DNA of 38,761 nucleotides from an uncultured Flavobacteriales bacterium (GTDB lineage Bacteria > Bacteroidota > Bacteroidia > CAIKAF01), in assembly GCA_903837495.1 (NCBI GenBank), contig CAILUT010000003.1, positions 1 to 38,761 on the forward strand, written 5' to 3'. Below, one piece after another: positions 8,444 through 15,556 of this stretch; the stretch's first letter is position 1; each line of letters opens with the position of its first letter. The notes beneath the pieces are model-generated. The model had not been told where the DNA came from, did no database searches, and saw nothing but the letters and a program-made list of their open reading frames with translations. A program made the translations under genes and the position numbers.

Positions 8444-8857
8444 ATGGCAACAAAACAACTGGCATTGGGTTTTTTGATCAGCTATGTCTTTTTGGCAGTG
8501 GTCTATGGTTTGTTCTCTGGATTGGTTGGGGGCATTGACTTAATGGGGCCGAATGTAGCTCTCTTTATGCTTTTTCACTTGGTGTTGATGTTGGTTTCTA
8601 CGGTACTTGCCACGTATTTTTGGTACAAAATCCCCCTTCCGTTGAAAACGGCTAAGGGCTTAGCGGTATGGACAACGCTTCCGGTTGCCCTGCTTAGCAT
8701 TCAGCACAAAGAAATGGGCTGGACGGCCCTGGAATTTTGGGCATCGTCTTGGCAAAACCATCAGTTTTTGGTGCTGTTCAATTTGGTTGTTGCCTACATT
8801 TGGAGCCGCATAGGGCCCTGGTTTTCACGCCGCTTTTTTTATCCGGAACTGCCTTAA
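8444..8857 (+). CDS. Hypothetical polytopic membrane protein
   Basis: A 137-residue protein with about four membrane helices (roughly residues 7-29, 37-62, 72-85 and 107-123). Charged residues are few. It starts 4 bases after the preceding hypothetical gene and is probably co-expressed with it. It converges on queG, and the two stop codons overlap by 4 bases (8854-8857). I recognise no family motif, and transport or enzymatic function cannot be inferred. Confidence 0.7.
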   Translation: MATKQLALGFLISYVFLAVVYGLFSGLVGGIDLMGPNVALFMLFHLVLMLVSTVLATYFWYKIPLPLKTAKGLAVWTTLPVALLSIQHKEMGWTALEFWASSWQNHQFLVLFNLVVAYIWSRIGPWFSRRFFYPELP

Positions 8858-9816
8858 GATTCTTGGCGGGGTTCGTTTTTTTCCGAATCTAAAAATTGGA
8901 TGTTGCGCATAAGCCCTGAATACCCTGTCCGTTTAACGGCCGAGGCAGAAAAAACCTTTTGAAAGGCATCTTGGCTCAAGCTCTTCCAATCATCACGGCT
9001 CATGTGCAACAGTTCCATCTTTGGCATGAAGGCGGGTTCTTGGTGCAGCTCAGAAAAGCGGTTCCAGGGGCAGACCTCTTGGCAAATGTCGCATCCAAAC
9101 ATCCAGTCTTTGAATTCCGAGGGTTCTACCCCTCGAATGGCTTCTTTCAATTCAATGGTAAAATACGAAATGCACTTGCTGCCATTTACCGAATAGGGTT
9201 CAATGGCTCCGGTAGGGCAGGCATCGATGCAGCGGGTGCAATCTCCGCAGTAATCTGGAATCGGATTGTCGGGAGCCATTTCCATGTCAACCAACCATTC
9301 GGCCAGAAAAAAATAACTGCCTTTTTTGGGCGAAATGAGGTTGGTGTTTTTTCCAATCCAACCCAATCCAGCTTTGGCCGCCCATGCTTTTTCAAGGATG
9401 GGAGCAGAGTCCACAAATACCCTTCCCGAGCAAGGGCCAAGTACATTCTGAACTGCGGCAGTCCATTCCCTCATTTTTCGTTTAACCACAAAGTGGTAGT
9501 CTTCACCTAGGGCATACCGTGCAATATTGGGGGCCTCGGCCGCGGTTGTTTTTTGGTGCCCAGGAAAATAATTGTAGAGCAGAGAAACAATGGTTTTGGT
9601 ACCGGGCTCTAGTTTTCGAGGGTCCAGCCGAAGGTCAAAATGATTCGCCATGTAGGCCATTTTTCCTTGGTTGTTTTTATTAAGCCAGTCTTCCAGCCGG
9701 GGTGCTTCCGATTCCAGAAAACCAGCAACGGAAATGCCGCAGCCATAAAATCCCAATTCAAGTGCCAGTTTTTTTACTACCGAAGCGCGGTAGGCCAACA
9801 TTTCAGAGCGGTTCAT
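8854..9816 (-). CDS. queG: Epoxyqueuosine reductase QueG
   Basis: Catalyses the last step of queuosine synthesis in tRNA, a cobalamin-dependent reduction of epoxyqueuosine. The 320-residue form starting at 9816 fits the family; a longer in-frame version starting at 9894 adds 26 atypical residues. The candidate catalytic Asp136 lies in [20 protein letters not shown]. Two 4Fe-4S clusters are bound by [12 protein letters not shown] (Cys190, 193, 196 and 200) and by [11 protein letters not shown] (Cys242, 245 and 249). The start overlaps the end of ruvB by 14 bases, so the gene is translationally coupled and last in the operon subunit III - ruvB - queG. Confidence 0.95.
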   Translation of the reverse strand: MNRSEMLAYRASVVKKLALELGFYGCGISVAGFLESEAPRLEDWLNKNNQGKMAYMANHFDLRLDPRKLEPGTKTIVSLLYNYFPGHQKTTAAEAPNIARYALGEDYHFVVKRKMREWTAAVQNVLGPCSGRVFVDSAPILEKAWAAKAGLGWIGKNTNLISPKKGSYFFLAEWLVDMEMAPDNPIPDYCGDCTRCIDACPTGAIEPYSVNGSKCISYFTIELKEAIRGVEPSEFKDWMFGCDICQEVCPWNRFSELHQEPAFMPKMELLHMSRDDWKSLSQDAFQKVFSASAVKRTGYSGLMRNIQFLDSEKNEPRQES

Positions 9817-10849
9817 GGCTGTCGAACAGGCCGGGGAGCCCTCCCCCAGCTTGGTATGGGAATCCCAAATGCAGGTATGCTTTTTCCATAACAATGCGCC
9901 CTCGGGGTGTTCGCGCTAGAAATCCTTCTTGAATCAGGTAGGGCTCATAGACTTCTTCAATTGTTCCAGAATCTTCTCCTACAGCAGTGGCGATGGTCGT
10001 TAGGCCAATGGGTCCACCTTTGAATTTGGTAATCATAGAACTTAAGATGCGGTTGTCCATTTCGTCTAGACCATATGCATCCACATTTAAGGCCGATAAT
10101 GCGATGCGGGCAATGTCGTGGGTAATGCTTCCATCGCCTTTGATTTGAGCAAAATCGCGCACCCGCCGCAATAAGGCATTTGCAATTCTAGGGGTTCCAC
10201 GGCTTCTGCGGGCTATTTCTGTGGCAGCATCGTCAAAAATACTTAGCCCTAAAATGCCGGCCGACCGTTTAACAATCCCGGCTAAAATGCCGGCTGAATA
10301 GTATTGAAGGCGAGCGTTGATGCCAAATCGTGCCCGCAAGGGTGCGGTCAACAATCCGCTGCGGGTGGTGGCACCAACCAGGGTGAAGGGGTGCAGCGCA
10401 ATTTGCACAGAACGTGCACTGGGGCCAGAATCGATTAAAATGTCGATGCGAAAATCCTCCATGGCAGAGTACAAATATTCTTCAACAGTGGCATTCAACC
10501 GATGTATTTCGTCAATGAACAGCACGTCTTTAGGGGAAAGATTTGTAAGCAAGCCAGCCAAGTCGCCGGGTTTTTCTAAAACAGGCCCTGAGGTGATTTT
10601 AATTCCAACCCCCAAATCGTTGGCAATGATGTTGGCTAATGTGGTTTTTCCTAATCCTGGGGGGCCATGAAGCAAAACATGGTCTAAGGCTTCTTCCCGT
10701 TGCCGGGCTGCCTGGGCAAAAATCTGAAGGTTGGCTACAACGTTGACTTGCCCCGAAAAATCTTGAAATGCCGAGGGGCGAAGCGTTTGCTCTAGTTCTT
10801 TTTCTTGGGGATTCAGCCGGTCTAAATTGGGGTCGATGTGTTCATTCAT
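9803..10849 (-). CDS. ruvB: Holliday junction branch migration ATPase RuvB
   Basis: A hexameric AAA+ motor that drives RuvA-bound Holliday junctions during recombination repair. The 348-residue form beginning MNEHIDPNL at 10849 matches the family length; upstream in-frame codons to 10921 overlap the previous gene and are unlikely to be used. Walker A GPPGLGKT is at residues 62-69, Walker B with DEIH at 113-116, and the sensor segment GATTRSG follows. The C-terminal winged helix ends with the conserved [18 protein letters not shown]. It lies 11 bases after the oxidase subunit gene and overlaps queG by 14 bases. ruvA and ruvC are not in the window. Confidence 0.97.
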   Translation of the reverse strand: MNEHIDPNLDRLNPQEKELEQTLRPSAFQDFSGQVNVVANLQIFAQAARQREEALDHVLLHGPPGLGKTTLANIIANDLGVGIKITSGPVLEKPGDLAGLLTNLSPKDVLFIDEIHRLNATVEEYLYSAMEDFRIDILIDSGPSARSVQIALHPFTLVGATTRSGLLTAPLRARFGINARLQYYSAGILAGIVKRSAGILGLSIFDDAATEIARRSRGTPRIANALLRRVRDFAQIKGDGSITHDIARIALSALNVDAYGLDEMDNRILSSMITKFKGGPIGLTTIATAVGEDSGTIEEVYEPYLIQEGFLARTPRGRIVMEKAYLHLGFPYQAGGGLPGLFDSHEPL

Positions 10850-10860
10850 AATCCTGCAAA

Positions 10861-11493
10861 TTAGAAGGTCAGCAGAAAATAAACGAATAAAATTAACCAC
10901 ACTGCGTCCGTAAAATGCCAATACAGGGAAACCAAGTCTGTTTTGGTTTTTTCAAAAGGATTGGTAAAAAAAATCAATTCTTTAATCGGGTCTCCAAATA
11001 CCTTTGTGTGTTGGTAAATCAAATGGCCTAAAGCCGAAAGCCCGCCAATCACGTGAACAAAATGCAGACCGCTTATTACATAGACGTATGAGCTGGCTAC
11101 GTTTACTGTTGGAAATCCAAATCCCAAGGAGAAAAATTCCATCCAACCCCAGGCTTGACAAAACAGGAAGGCGATGCCGGCAAAAAAGGCGGCAGTGGAA
11201 AAGGCCACCGACCGTTTTAATTTTTCTTTCTTAAATGCCTGCTTGCTGTAGTTTAGCAACACCGACGAACCAATCATGAATAGGGTACTTAAAACAAAAA
11301 ACTTGGGCAGTTCAATGTCTAATTTAGCGTTTGCCCCTTGAAAGCGTTGGGCAGTGTACATAGAAAGCATCACCAAAAAAAGCAAGCCGCTGGCAGCCAT
11401 ACAGAAAAACAGCAACGTTTTTAATGGATGCAATTGAAAGCGTTCGGCAGAGCGTTCAATGCTGTCGGTCGATTTTAGTTCTTTTTTTATCAT
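10861..11493 (-). CDS. Cytochrome c oxidase subunit III (heme-copper oxidase)
   Basis: A 210-residue integral membrane protein of the heme-copper oxidase subunit III family, in the short form with about five helices (roughly residues 23-45, 64-82, 97-115, 135-156 and 190-209). Diagnostic segments are [14 protein letters not shown] and [20 protein letters not shown] near the C-terminus. Subunit III does not bind redox metals but stabilises the proton-pumping core. Subunits I and II are not nearby, so this gene is split from the main oxidase operon or is an extra copy. It is first in an operon with ruvB and queG. Confidence 0.9.
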   Translation of the reverse strand: MIKKELKSTDSIERSAERFQLHPLKTLLFFCMAASGLLFLVMLSMYTAQRFQGANAKLDIELPKFFVLSTLFMIGSSVLLNYSKQAFKKEKLKRSVAFSTAAFFAGIAFLFCQAWGWMEFFSLGFGFPTVNVASSYVYVISGLHFVHVIGGLSALGHLIYQHTKVFGDPIKELIFFTNPFEKTKTDLVSLYWHFTDAVWLILFVYFLLTF

Positions 11494-11611
11494 GGCTATC
11501 CAATCAACAAAAATAGCAAAACCGATGTTCAGTTTAAGGTTAAAATAAATAGTTTAAATGGATTTCTGCAGTTAATATTGCAGCATTGCTACAAAAGACA
11601 CACCCCATTTT

Positions 11612-12280
11612 ATGAAAAAGGCATTCGATGCGGTTCGACCTCGGTTAAATGAATTGTTTCAAAACAAGGATTATTTGGGCCTTATTGATGTTTTAAAAGA
11701 CGTTCAAGAGGACGATTCCGATTGGTTTTTGTTTCGGGGAATGAGTTTGAGTCGGTTGCATCGACAAGATGAATCGCTGGCCATTTTAAGCCGCGGATTG
11801 GATGTGTTTCCAGACAATCCAGATTTGTTGGCTGAGCGGGCCGTAGTTTATTTGCATTTGGGGAATAAGTCGCTCTGCATTTTAGACTTAGATAAAGCTG
11901 TGGACATCGAGAGCCACAATCCATACCGCTATGCTTCTAGGGGGTTTGTTCGGGAAAAGCTGGGCGACATAGAAGGAGCTGCCGCCGATTATGAAAAAGC
12001 GCTAGAGTTAGATCCTTTGGACGCGATTACCCACAACAATTTGGGGATGATTTTTGAAAAAAAGGGCCGAGCACAACAAGCGAAACCCCATTTTGAAATG
12101 GCCGATGCGCTACAGGGGCTGAAAGGGGCCGAAATGTGGAACCGCCCAAGTCCCGATTCAAGCAACGCCGAAGCAGAAATGCCGACGGAAAAACCATTGC
12201 AGTGGTGGAAAGAAATGTGGAGGCCCTTCGTAGATTTAGAACAAAGAAAAGCGTTTTGGCGATGGCTTAAAAGGGGCTAA
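11612..12280 (+). CDS. Tetratricopeptide repeat protein
   Basis: A 222-residue cytoplasmic protein with no signal peptide. TPR-like helix pairs run from about residue 18 to 165. The clearest repeats are around NPYRYASRGFVREKLGDIEG and the following DAITHNNLGMIFEKKG, with the usual small and aromatic positions. The last 50 residues are rich in Trp, Arg and Lys (PLQWWKEMWRPF, FWRWLKRG) and unlike TPR, perhaps a membrane-surface or partner-binding tail. TPRs mediate protein binding, and the partner is unknown. The gene is convergent with the barrel protein gene downstream. Confidence 0.85.
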   Translation: MKKAFDAVRPRLNELFQNKDYLGLIDVLKDVQEDDSDWFLFRGMSLSRLHRQDESLAILSRGLDVFPDNPDLLAERAVVYLHLGNKSLCILDLDKAVDIESHNPYRYASRGFVREKLGDIEGAAADYEKALELDPLDAITHNNLGMIFEKKGRAQQAKPHFEMADALQGLKGAEMWNRPSPDSSNAEAEMPTEKPLQWWKEMWRPFVDLEQRKAFWRWLKRG

Positions 12281-12296
12281 TCTCCTTTTTATTTAC

Positions 12297-12992
12297 TTAT
12301 TCTTTGGCGTTCTGAAACGCCCCACCCCCAAGAACGACGCTCAAGGACAGCATTTGAGGAGAAGCCGATGGAGCACTGCTCAGATTGTTCCCCGACATGG
12401 TCCAGTTCTTGTCTGGCCAGCCCGCCAAATATTGAAGCCGAACCCCCAGCATCCAACCACCCGAACTGCTTTCCTTCGAACGGTTCAATGCATAATCTAA
12501 ACCCAAAGTTACCGAGGCAACATAATTGGTTTGTTGAAACTGAATTTCTTGTAGGGCATAATTGGCAGTTAGGCCCGATAAATCAGGTTGGGTTGCAGGA
12601 ATGTGCCGCAGGCGTAGATTGTTTTGCATCAAACCCAAACCCAACAAGGGGTATATTTTTAGGCGTGGTTGGTTCACGATGGCATAGCCGCCTTGAAGTT
12701 GAAATGTGCCAAAGGAGCGGCCCATTCCCAACGTGTCCATCCTGCTTTCTGCTGCCATGCCCCCATTCCCTTCCAATCCAACCATCCACTTGCGGAAAAG
12801 AAAATATCCGCTTCCGCCTACGCTTAGGTGGTTTTCGGACAGAGTAGGTGCACCCGCCGGCAAAAAGGAAGCGGAAGGGATTCCTGAAATGAGGGCTCCG
12901 CCCAGATGAAAAAATCCGGCTCCCCCGCCTTGGGCCACAAGCACGGAGCCGGTCAATAAAAATCCGATTGCAATGTTAAAAAAGCGTTTCAT
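12297..12992 (-). CDS. Outer membrane beta-barrel-like protein
   Basis: A 231-residue exported protein with a clear signal peptide (about residues 1-20, ending SVLVAQ). The rest is Gly/Ser-rich with alternating aromatic and polar residues, and segments such as GGSGYFLFRKWMVGLEG and LKIYPLLGLGLMQNN are typical of 8- to 10-stranded porin-like barrels. The chain ends close to a strand-like VVLGGGAF. No enzyme motif is present. It may be a small OmpW/opacity-type barrel, but I recognise no named family. It is monocistronic and converges with the TPR gene. Confidence 0.7.
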   Translation of the reverse strand: MKRFFNIAIGFLLTGSVLVAQGGGAGFFHLGGALISGIPSASFLPAGAPTLSENHLSVGGSGYFLFRKWMVGLEGNGGMAAESRMDTLGMGRSFGTFQLQGGYAIVNQPRLKIYPLLGLGLMQNNLRLRHIPATQPDLSGLTANYALQEIQFQQTNYVASVTLGLDYALNRSKESSSGGWMLGVRLQYLAGWPDKNWTMSGNNLSSAPSASPQMLSLSVVLGGGAFQNAKE

Positions 12993-13061
12993 AGGACAAA
13001 TTTTAAGGAGTATGCTGTTGCTGTGGGTAAAGGTAAAAGGAAACCATCGAAATGGAAGGCA

Positions 13062-13580
13062 TTATCCATTCCCCACAACGAAAGGTACATTCAAATTAGG
13101 AAACGTTTGCATTAAGGCTTCAAAGTACGCTTGAACCTCGGCGGGCTTTTGAGTGCCAATCAGCAACTCCCGGCCCGACTTAAACTTCAGTTGAATGCCT
13201 TCGTTTCCTGACATGTTCCAGGCATTGCCTTTTTTGCCGCCCCAGCTCCGGTAGCCCCAACCACCGAATTCTGAAATGGGTTTGTATTTCCGAACTTGAA
13301 TTGATTCCAGTTCTGTCCACTTATAGTGCTTGAATCTCAAATGAATCGGAAACAACCGGGCCGAAATGCCCGAGGGGTCAATGTGGGTTTCAAGATGAAT
13401 GCCCAGAAATGCCAAAGCCAAAACGAGAAACAGGAAAAAAACACCGAGGATATCGGAAGAAACCCCCGAGGCGGCATTCGGGTTAAGGCCATAAGCGATG
13501 CCCGTAAAAACAGGGGCCAATACCAAAATGAGCCAAATCCACCACTGAGTAAAGCGTTGCTTTTCTTTGAACGGCTGCAT
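13062..13580 (-). CDS. Membrane protein with PH-like soluble domain
   Basis: A 172-residue protein with two membrane helices near the N-terminus (about residues 12-31 and 44-61), followed by a soluble domain of about 110 residues. That domain has the pattern of bacterial PH-like membrane proteins: the stretch FKHYKWTELESIQVRKYKP, a glycine/tryptophan-rich turn GGWGYRSWGG, then GIQLKFKSGRELLIGTQKP. The function of this family is unknown. It is monocistronic. I am confident in topology but not in role. Confidence 0.65.
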   Translation of the reverse strand: MQPFKEKQRFTQWWIWLILVLAPVFTGIAYGLNPNAASGVSSDILGVFFLFLVLALAFLGIHLETHIDPSGISARLFPIHLRFKHYKWTELESIQVRKYKPISEFGGWGYRSWGGKKGNAWNMSGNEGIQLKFKSGRELLIGTQKPAEVQAYFEALMQTFPNLNVPFVVGNG

Positions 13581-13688
13581 AATGTAAAGATTAAGCTAAA
13601 TTTTTACATTTTTTAATTTAAGCCTTTGGTTGGTATTGTTTTTTTTCTTTCCTTTGACGCCATTAACAAACCATTAACAAATTTCATC

Positions 13689-13883
13689 ATGAAAAAAGTC
13701 CTAATGTCTATGGCCGTTGTAGCTTTCTTGGCTGCTTGCGGCGGCGGTGCTGCTGAAGAAGCTCCTGCTACTGATTCACTTGCTGTTGATTCAACCACCA
13801 TCGTTGAAGAGACTCCAGTGGTTGACACCAATTCTATCGACACTACTGCTGTTGTAGAAGGTACTACTGAGGCTGGAGTTTAA
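13689..13883 (+). CDS. Tiny acidic lipoprotein
   Basis: A 64-residue product starting at the ATG at 13689, just before a clear lipoprotein signal (MKKVLMSMAVVAFLAAC) that gives lipidated Cys17. The mature part is only about 48 residues, very acidic, and built almost wholly from Ala, Glu, Thr, Val, Asp and Ser with irregular VDST/VDT-like repeats and no Lys or Arg. A longer in-frame start at 13626 would put residues before the signal and is rejected. A strong intrinsic terminator follows 22 bases after the stop, so the gene makes its own short transcript. It is probably an abundant surface or periplasmic peptide of unknown role. Confidence 0.75.
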   Translation: MKKVLMSMAVVAFLAACGGGAAEEAPATDSLAVDSTTIVEETPVVDTNSIDTTAVVEGTTEAGV

Positions 13884-13905
13884 TACTTCAGTTCAAAATT
13901 CAAAG

Positions 13906-13932
13906 GCCGACCTCTGTGTCGGCTTTTTTTTT
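13906..13932 (+). terminator. Intrinsic terminator of the small lipoprotein gene
   Basis: GCCGAC (13906-13911) and GTCGGC (13918-13923) form a perfect 6-bp stem with a 6-base loop, followed by nine T residues (13924-13932). Confidence 0.9.
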
Positions 13933-14027
13933 GCTTGATTTTCAAGGGCAGATGCGTTTTTTAAACCTGCCTCCATATTTAATCCAGTTTGTTTTGTGGT
14001 AAGCCTTCTGATTCTGGAAAATTTTCT

Positions 14028-14035
14028 TACCTTTG
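14028..14035 (+). promoter_or_regulatory. -7 promoter element of the RNA helicase gene
   Basis: TACCTTTG is an exact TAnnTTTG match 106 bases before the helicase start. It implies a leader of about 100 bases, long compared with the other promoters in this window. Confidence 0.5.
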
Positions 14036-14049
14036 TGGCTTAAATCAGT

Positions 14050-14126
14050 TTTCTGCCGCCTGTTTTTCTTTTCTTTCGACGTTTAGCGTTTAAGTTTGAA
14101 GCAGAGTCGATCAATTCCGGCAGAAA
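14050..14126 (+). promoter_or_regulatory. Long-range helix in the helicase leader
   Basis: TTTCTGCCG (14050-14058) and CGGCAGAAA (14118-14126) are perfect 9-base complements enclosing about 59 bases and ending 15 bases before the ATG. A leader structure controlling the helicase, perhaps temperature-responsive, is inferred; no known riboswitch is recognised. Confidence 0.4.
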
Positions 14127-14141
14127 TAAAAACAGACACAC

Positions 14142-15500
14142 ATGGTAGAAAAAAGATATTCTTCGGGAAAGTCCGGGGGATCATTTGCAAAGGGGCGTGG
14201 CAATGCTGGCTCCCAAAATCGTAAAAAGAAGTTTGACGGCCGAGAAAACATTTCCATCGAAATGTTAACTAAAAGTGCTGTAACTGCTGAAGAGCGTCCG
14301 GTGGTTGAAACCCGGAGCTTTGAAGAGACAGGCCTGCATCATCTTCTGTTGCGCAATCTGCAAAAGCAGAACATCCACCGCATGACGGATATCCAAGAAA
14401 ACACTTGGGATCCAGTTTCGGCAGGTGAAAATGTCATCGGTTTGGCTCAGACTGGGTCTGGAAAAACCATTGCATTTTTACTTCCGTTGTTGCAGCGGAA
14501 AATTACCAGCGAACCTCAAATTCGAGTGATGATTATCTCACCGACGCGGGAATTGGCCAATCAAATTGGAACGAATGCCGCCGCCTTAATCAGCGGCACC
14601 TCCATTAAAACGGCTTGTTTTACTGGCGGAACGGCGATCATGAACGATTTGCGTCAATTGCACCGCAAACCTGAAATTGTCATTGGCACCCCGGGTCGCC
14701 TTATGGACCTTTTGGAGCGCGGCTATTTGGATTTGCGCGGATTCAACACTCTAATTTTAGACGAATTCGACCGCATGCTCGATATGGGCTTTGTGGAAGA
14801 CGTTCATTTGATTACCGATGCCATGCCTGAACGGGCTCAAACCTTGTTGTTCAGTGCTACCATTCAGGGGAAAATCGAACCGGAAATACGCCGCATTCAA
14901 CCCGGAAACGCGGTTCGGGTTCAGGTGAATTCCGGCAGTTCGCCTTGCGAACAGGTTGAACAATCTGTAATTTATGTGGATGAAAACCTAGGGCGCCACG
15001 GTACCCTAATACGTTTGCTGAATGAACAAGCAGGCGACAAGGTTTTGTTGTTTTCTGAAACCAAACGGGGGGTTAGCCGCATCATGCAACGCTTGAAAGA
15101 GGCGGGTATTCGTTCCGATGAGATTCATGGAGATAAAAGCCAAGCTTACCGCAACCGGGCCTTGGAAAGTTTTCGGAAAGGCAGAATTCGGGTTTTGGTG
15201 GCTACCGATGTAGCTGCCCGCGGCCTTGACATTCCCTTGGTTACCGATGTTATTAATTTTGAAGTTCCACGCACCTACGACAGCTATATTCACCGAATTG
15301 GCCGTACCGGCCGTGCGGGAAATTCAGGCCGTGCGTTTACATTGACCGATAAACCCCGGGAACGTACACCGCATGTAGATCGGAACGACAGGCCTACCAA
15401 GGCCCAAATGGTAACGGAATTGATGAGCGAGCCTTTGCCTTTGCGTAAAAAGAAAAAGAAATTCCCTTTTTCTGGGAAGGAACCAGTAGGGGCGTCTTAA
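14142..15500 (+). CDS. DEAD-box-family ATP-dependent RNA helicase with DEFD motif
   Basis: A 452-residue RNA helicase of the RhlE-like class, expected to unwind short RNA duplexes during ribosome assembly or decay. A basic disordered N-terminus (1-40) leads to Q-motif Gln85, Walker A AQTGSGKT (102-109), PTRELA, TGG and TPGR. Motif II reads DEFD (207-210) instead of DEAD, followed by RMLDMGF, and SAT is at 238-240. The second RecA domain carries the ARGLD and HRIGRTGR motifs. The tail is Lys-rich. The Ala-to-Phe change in motif II leaves the two acidic catalytic residues intact, so activity is likely. The leader is long and structured, and a terminator follows. Confidence 0.93.
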   Translation: MVEKRYSSGKSGGSFAKGRGNAGSQNRKKKFDGRENISIEMLTKSAVTAEERPVVETRSFEETGLHHLLLRNLQKQNIHRMTDIQENTWDPVSAGENVIGLAQTGSGKTIAFLLPLLQRKITSEPQIRVMIISPTRELANQIGTNAAALISGTSIKTACFTGGTAIMNDLRQLHRKPEIVIGTPGRLMDLLERGYLDLRGFNTLILDEFDRMLDMGFVEDVHLITDAMPERAQTLLFSATIQGKIEPEIRRIQPGNAVRVQVNSGSSPCEQVEQSVIYVDENLGRHGTLIRLLNEQAGDKVLLFSETKRGVSRIMQRLKEAGIRSDEIHGDKSQAYRNRALESFRKGRIRVLVATDVAARGLDIPLVTDVINFEVPRTYDSYIHRIGRTGRAGNSGRAFTLTDKPRERTPHVDRNDRPTKAQMVTELMSEPLPLRKKKKKFPFSGKEPVGAS

Positions 15501-15527
15501 CCGACTTTGCTCATTTTTGTTTTTTTT

Positions 15528-15556
15528 ATGCCGGCAACATGCCGGCATTTTTTTTT
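15528..15556 (+). terminator. Intrinsic terminator after the RNA helicase gene
   Basis: ATGCCGGC (15528-15535) pairs with GCCGGCAT (15541-15548) around a 5-base loop, followed by a T tract to 15556. The T tract overlaps the last bases of the convergent polymerase gene. Confidence 0.88.
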
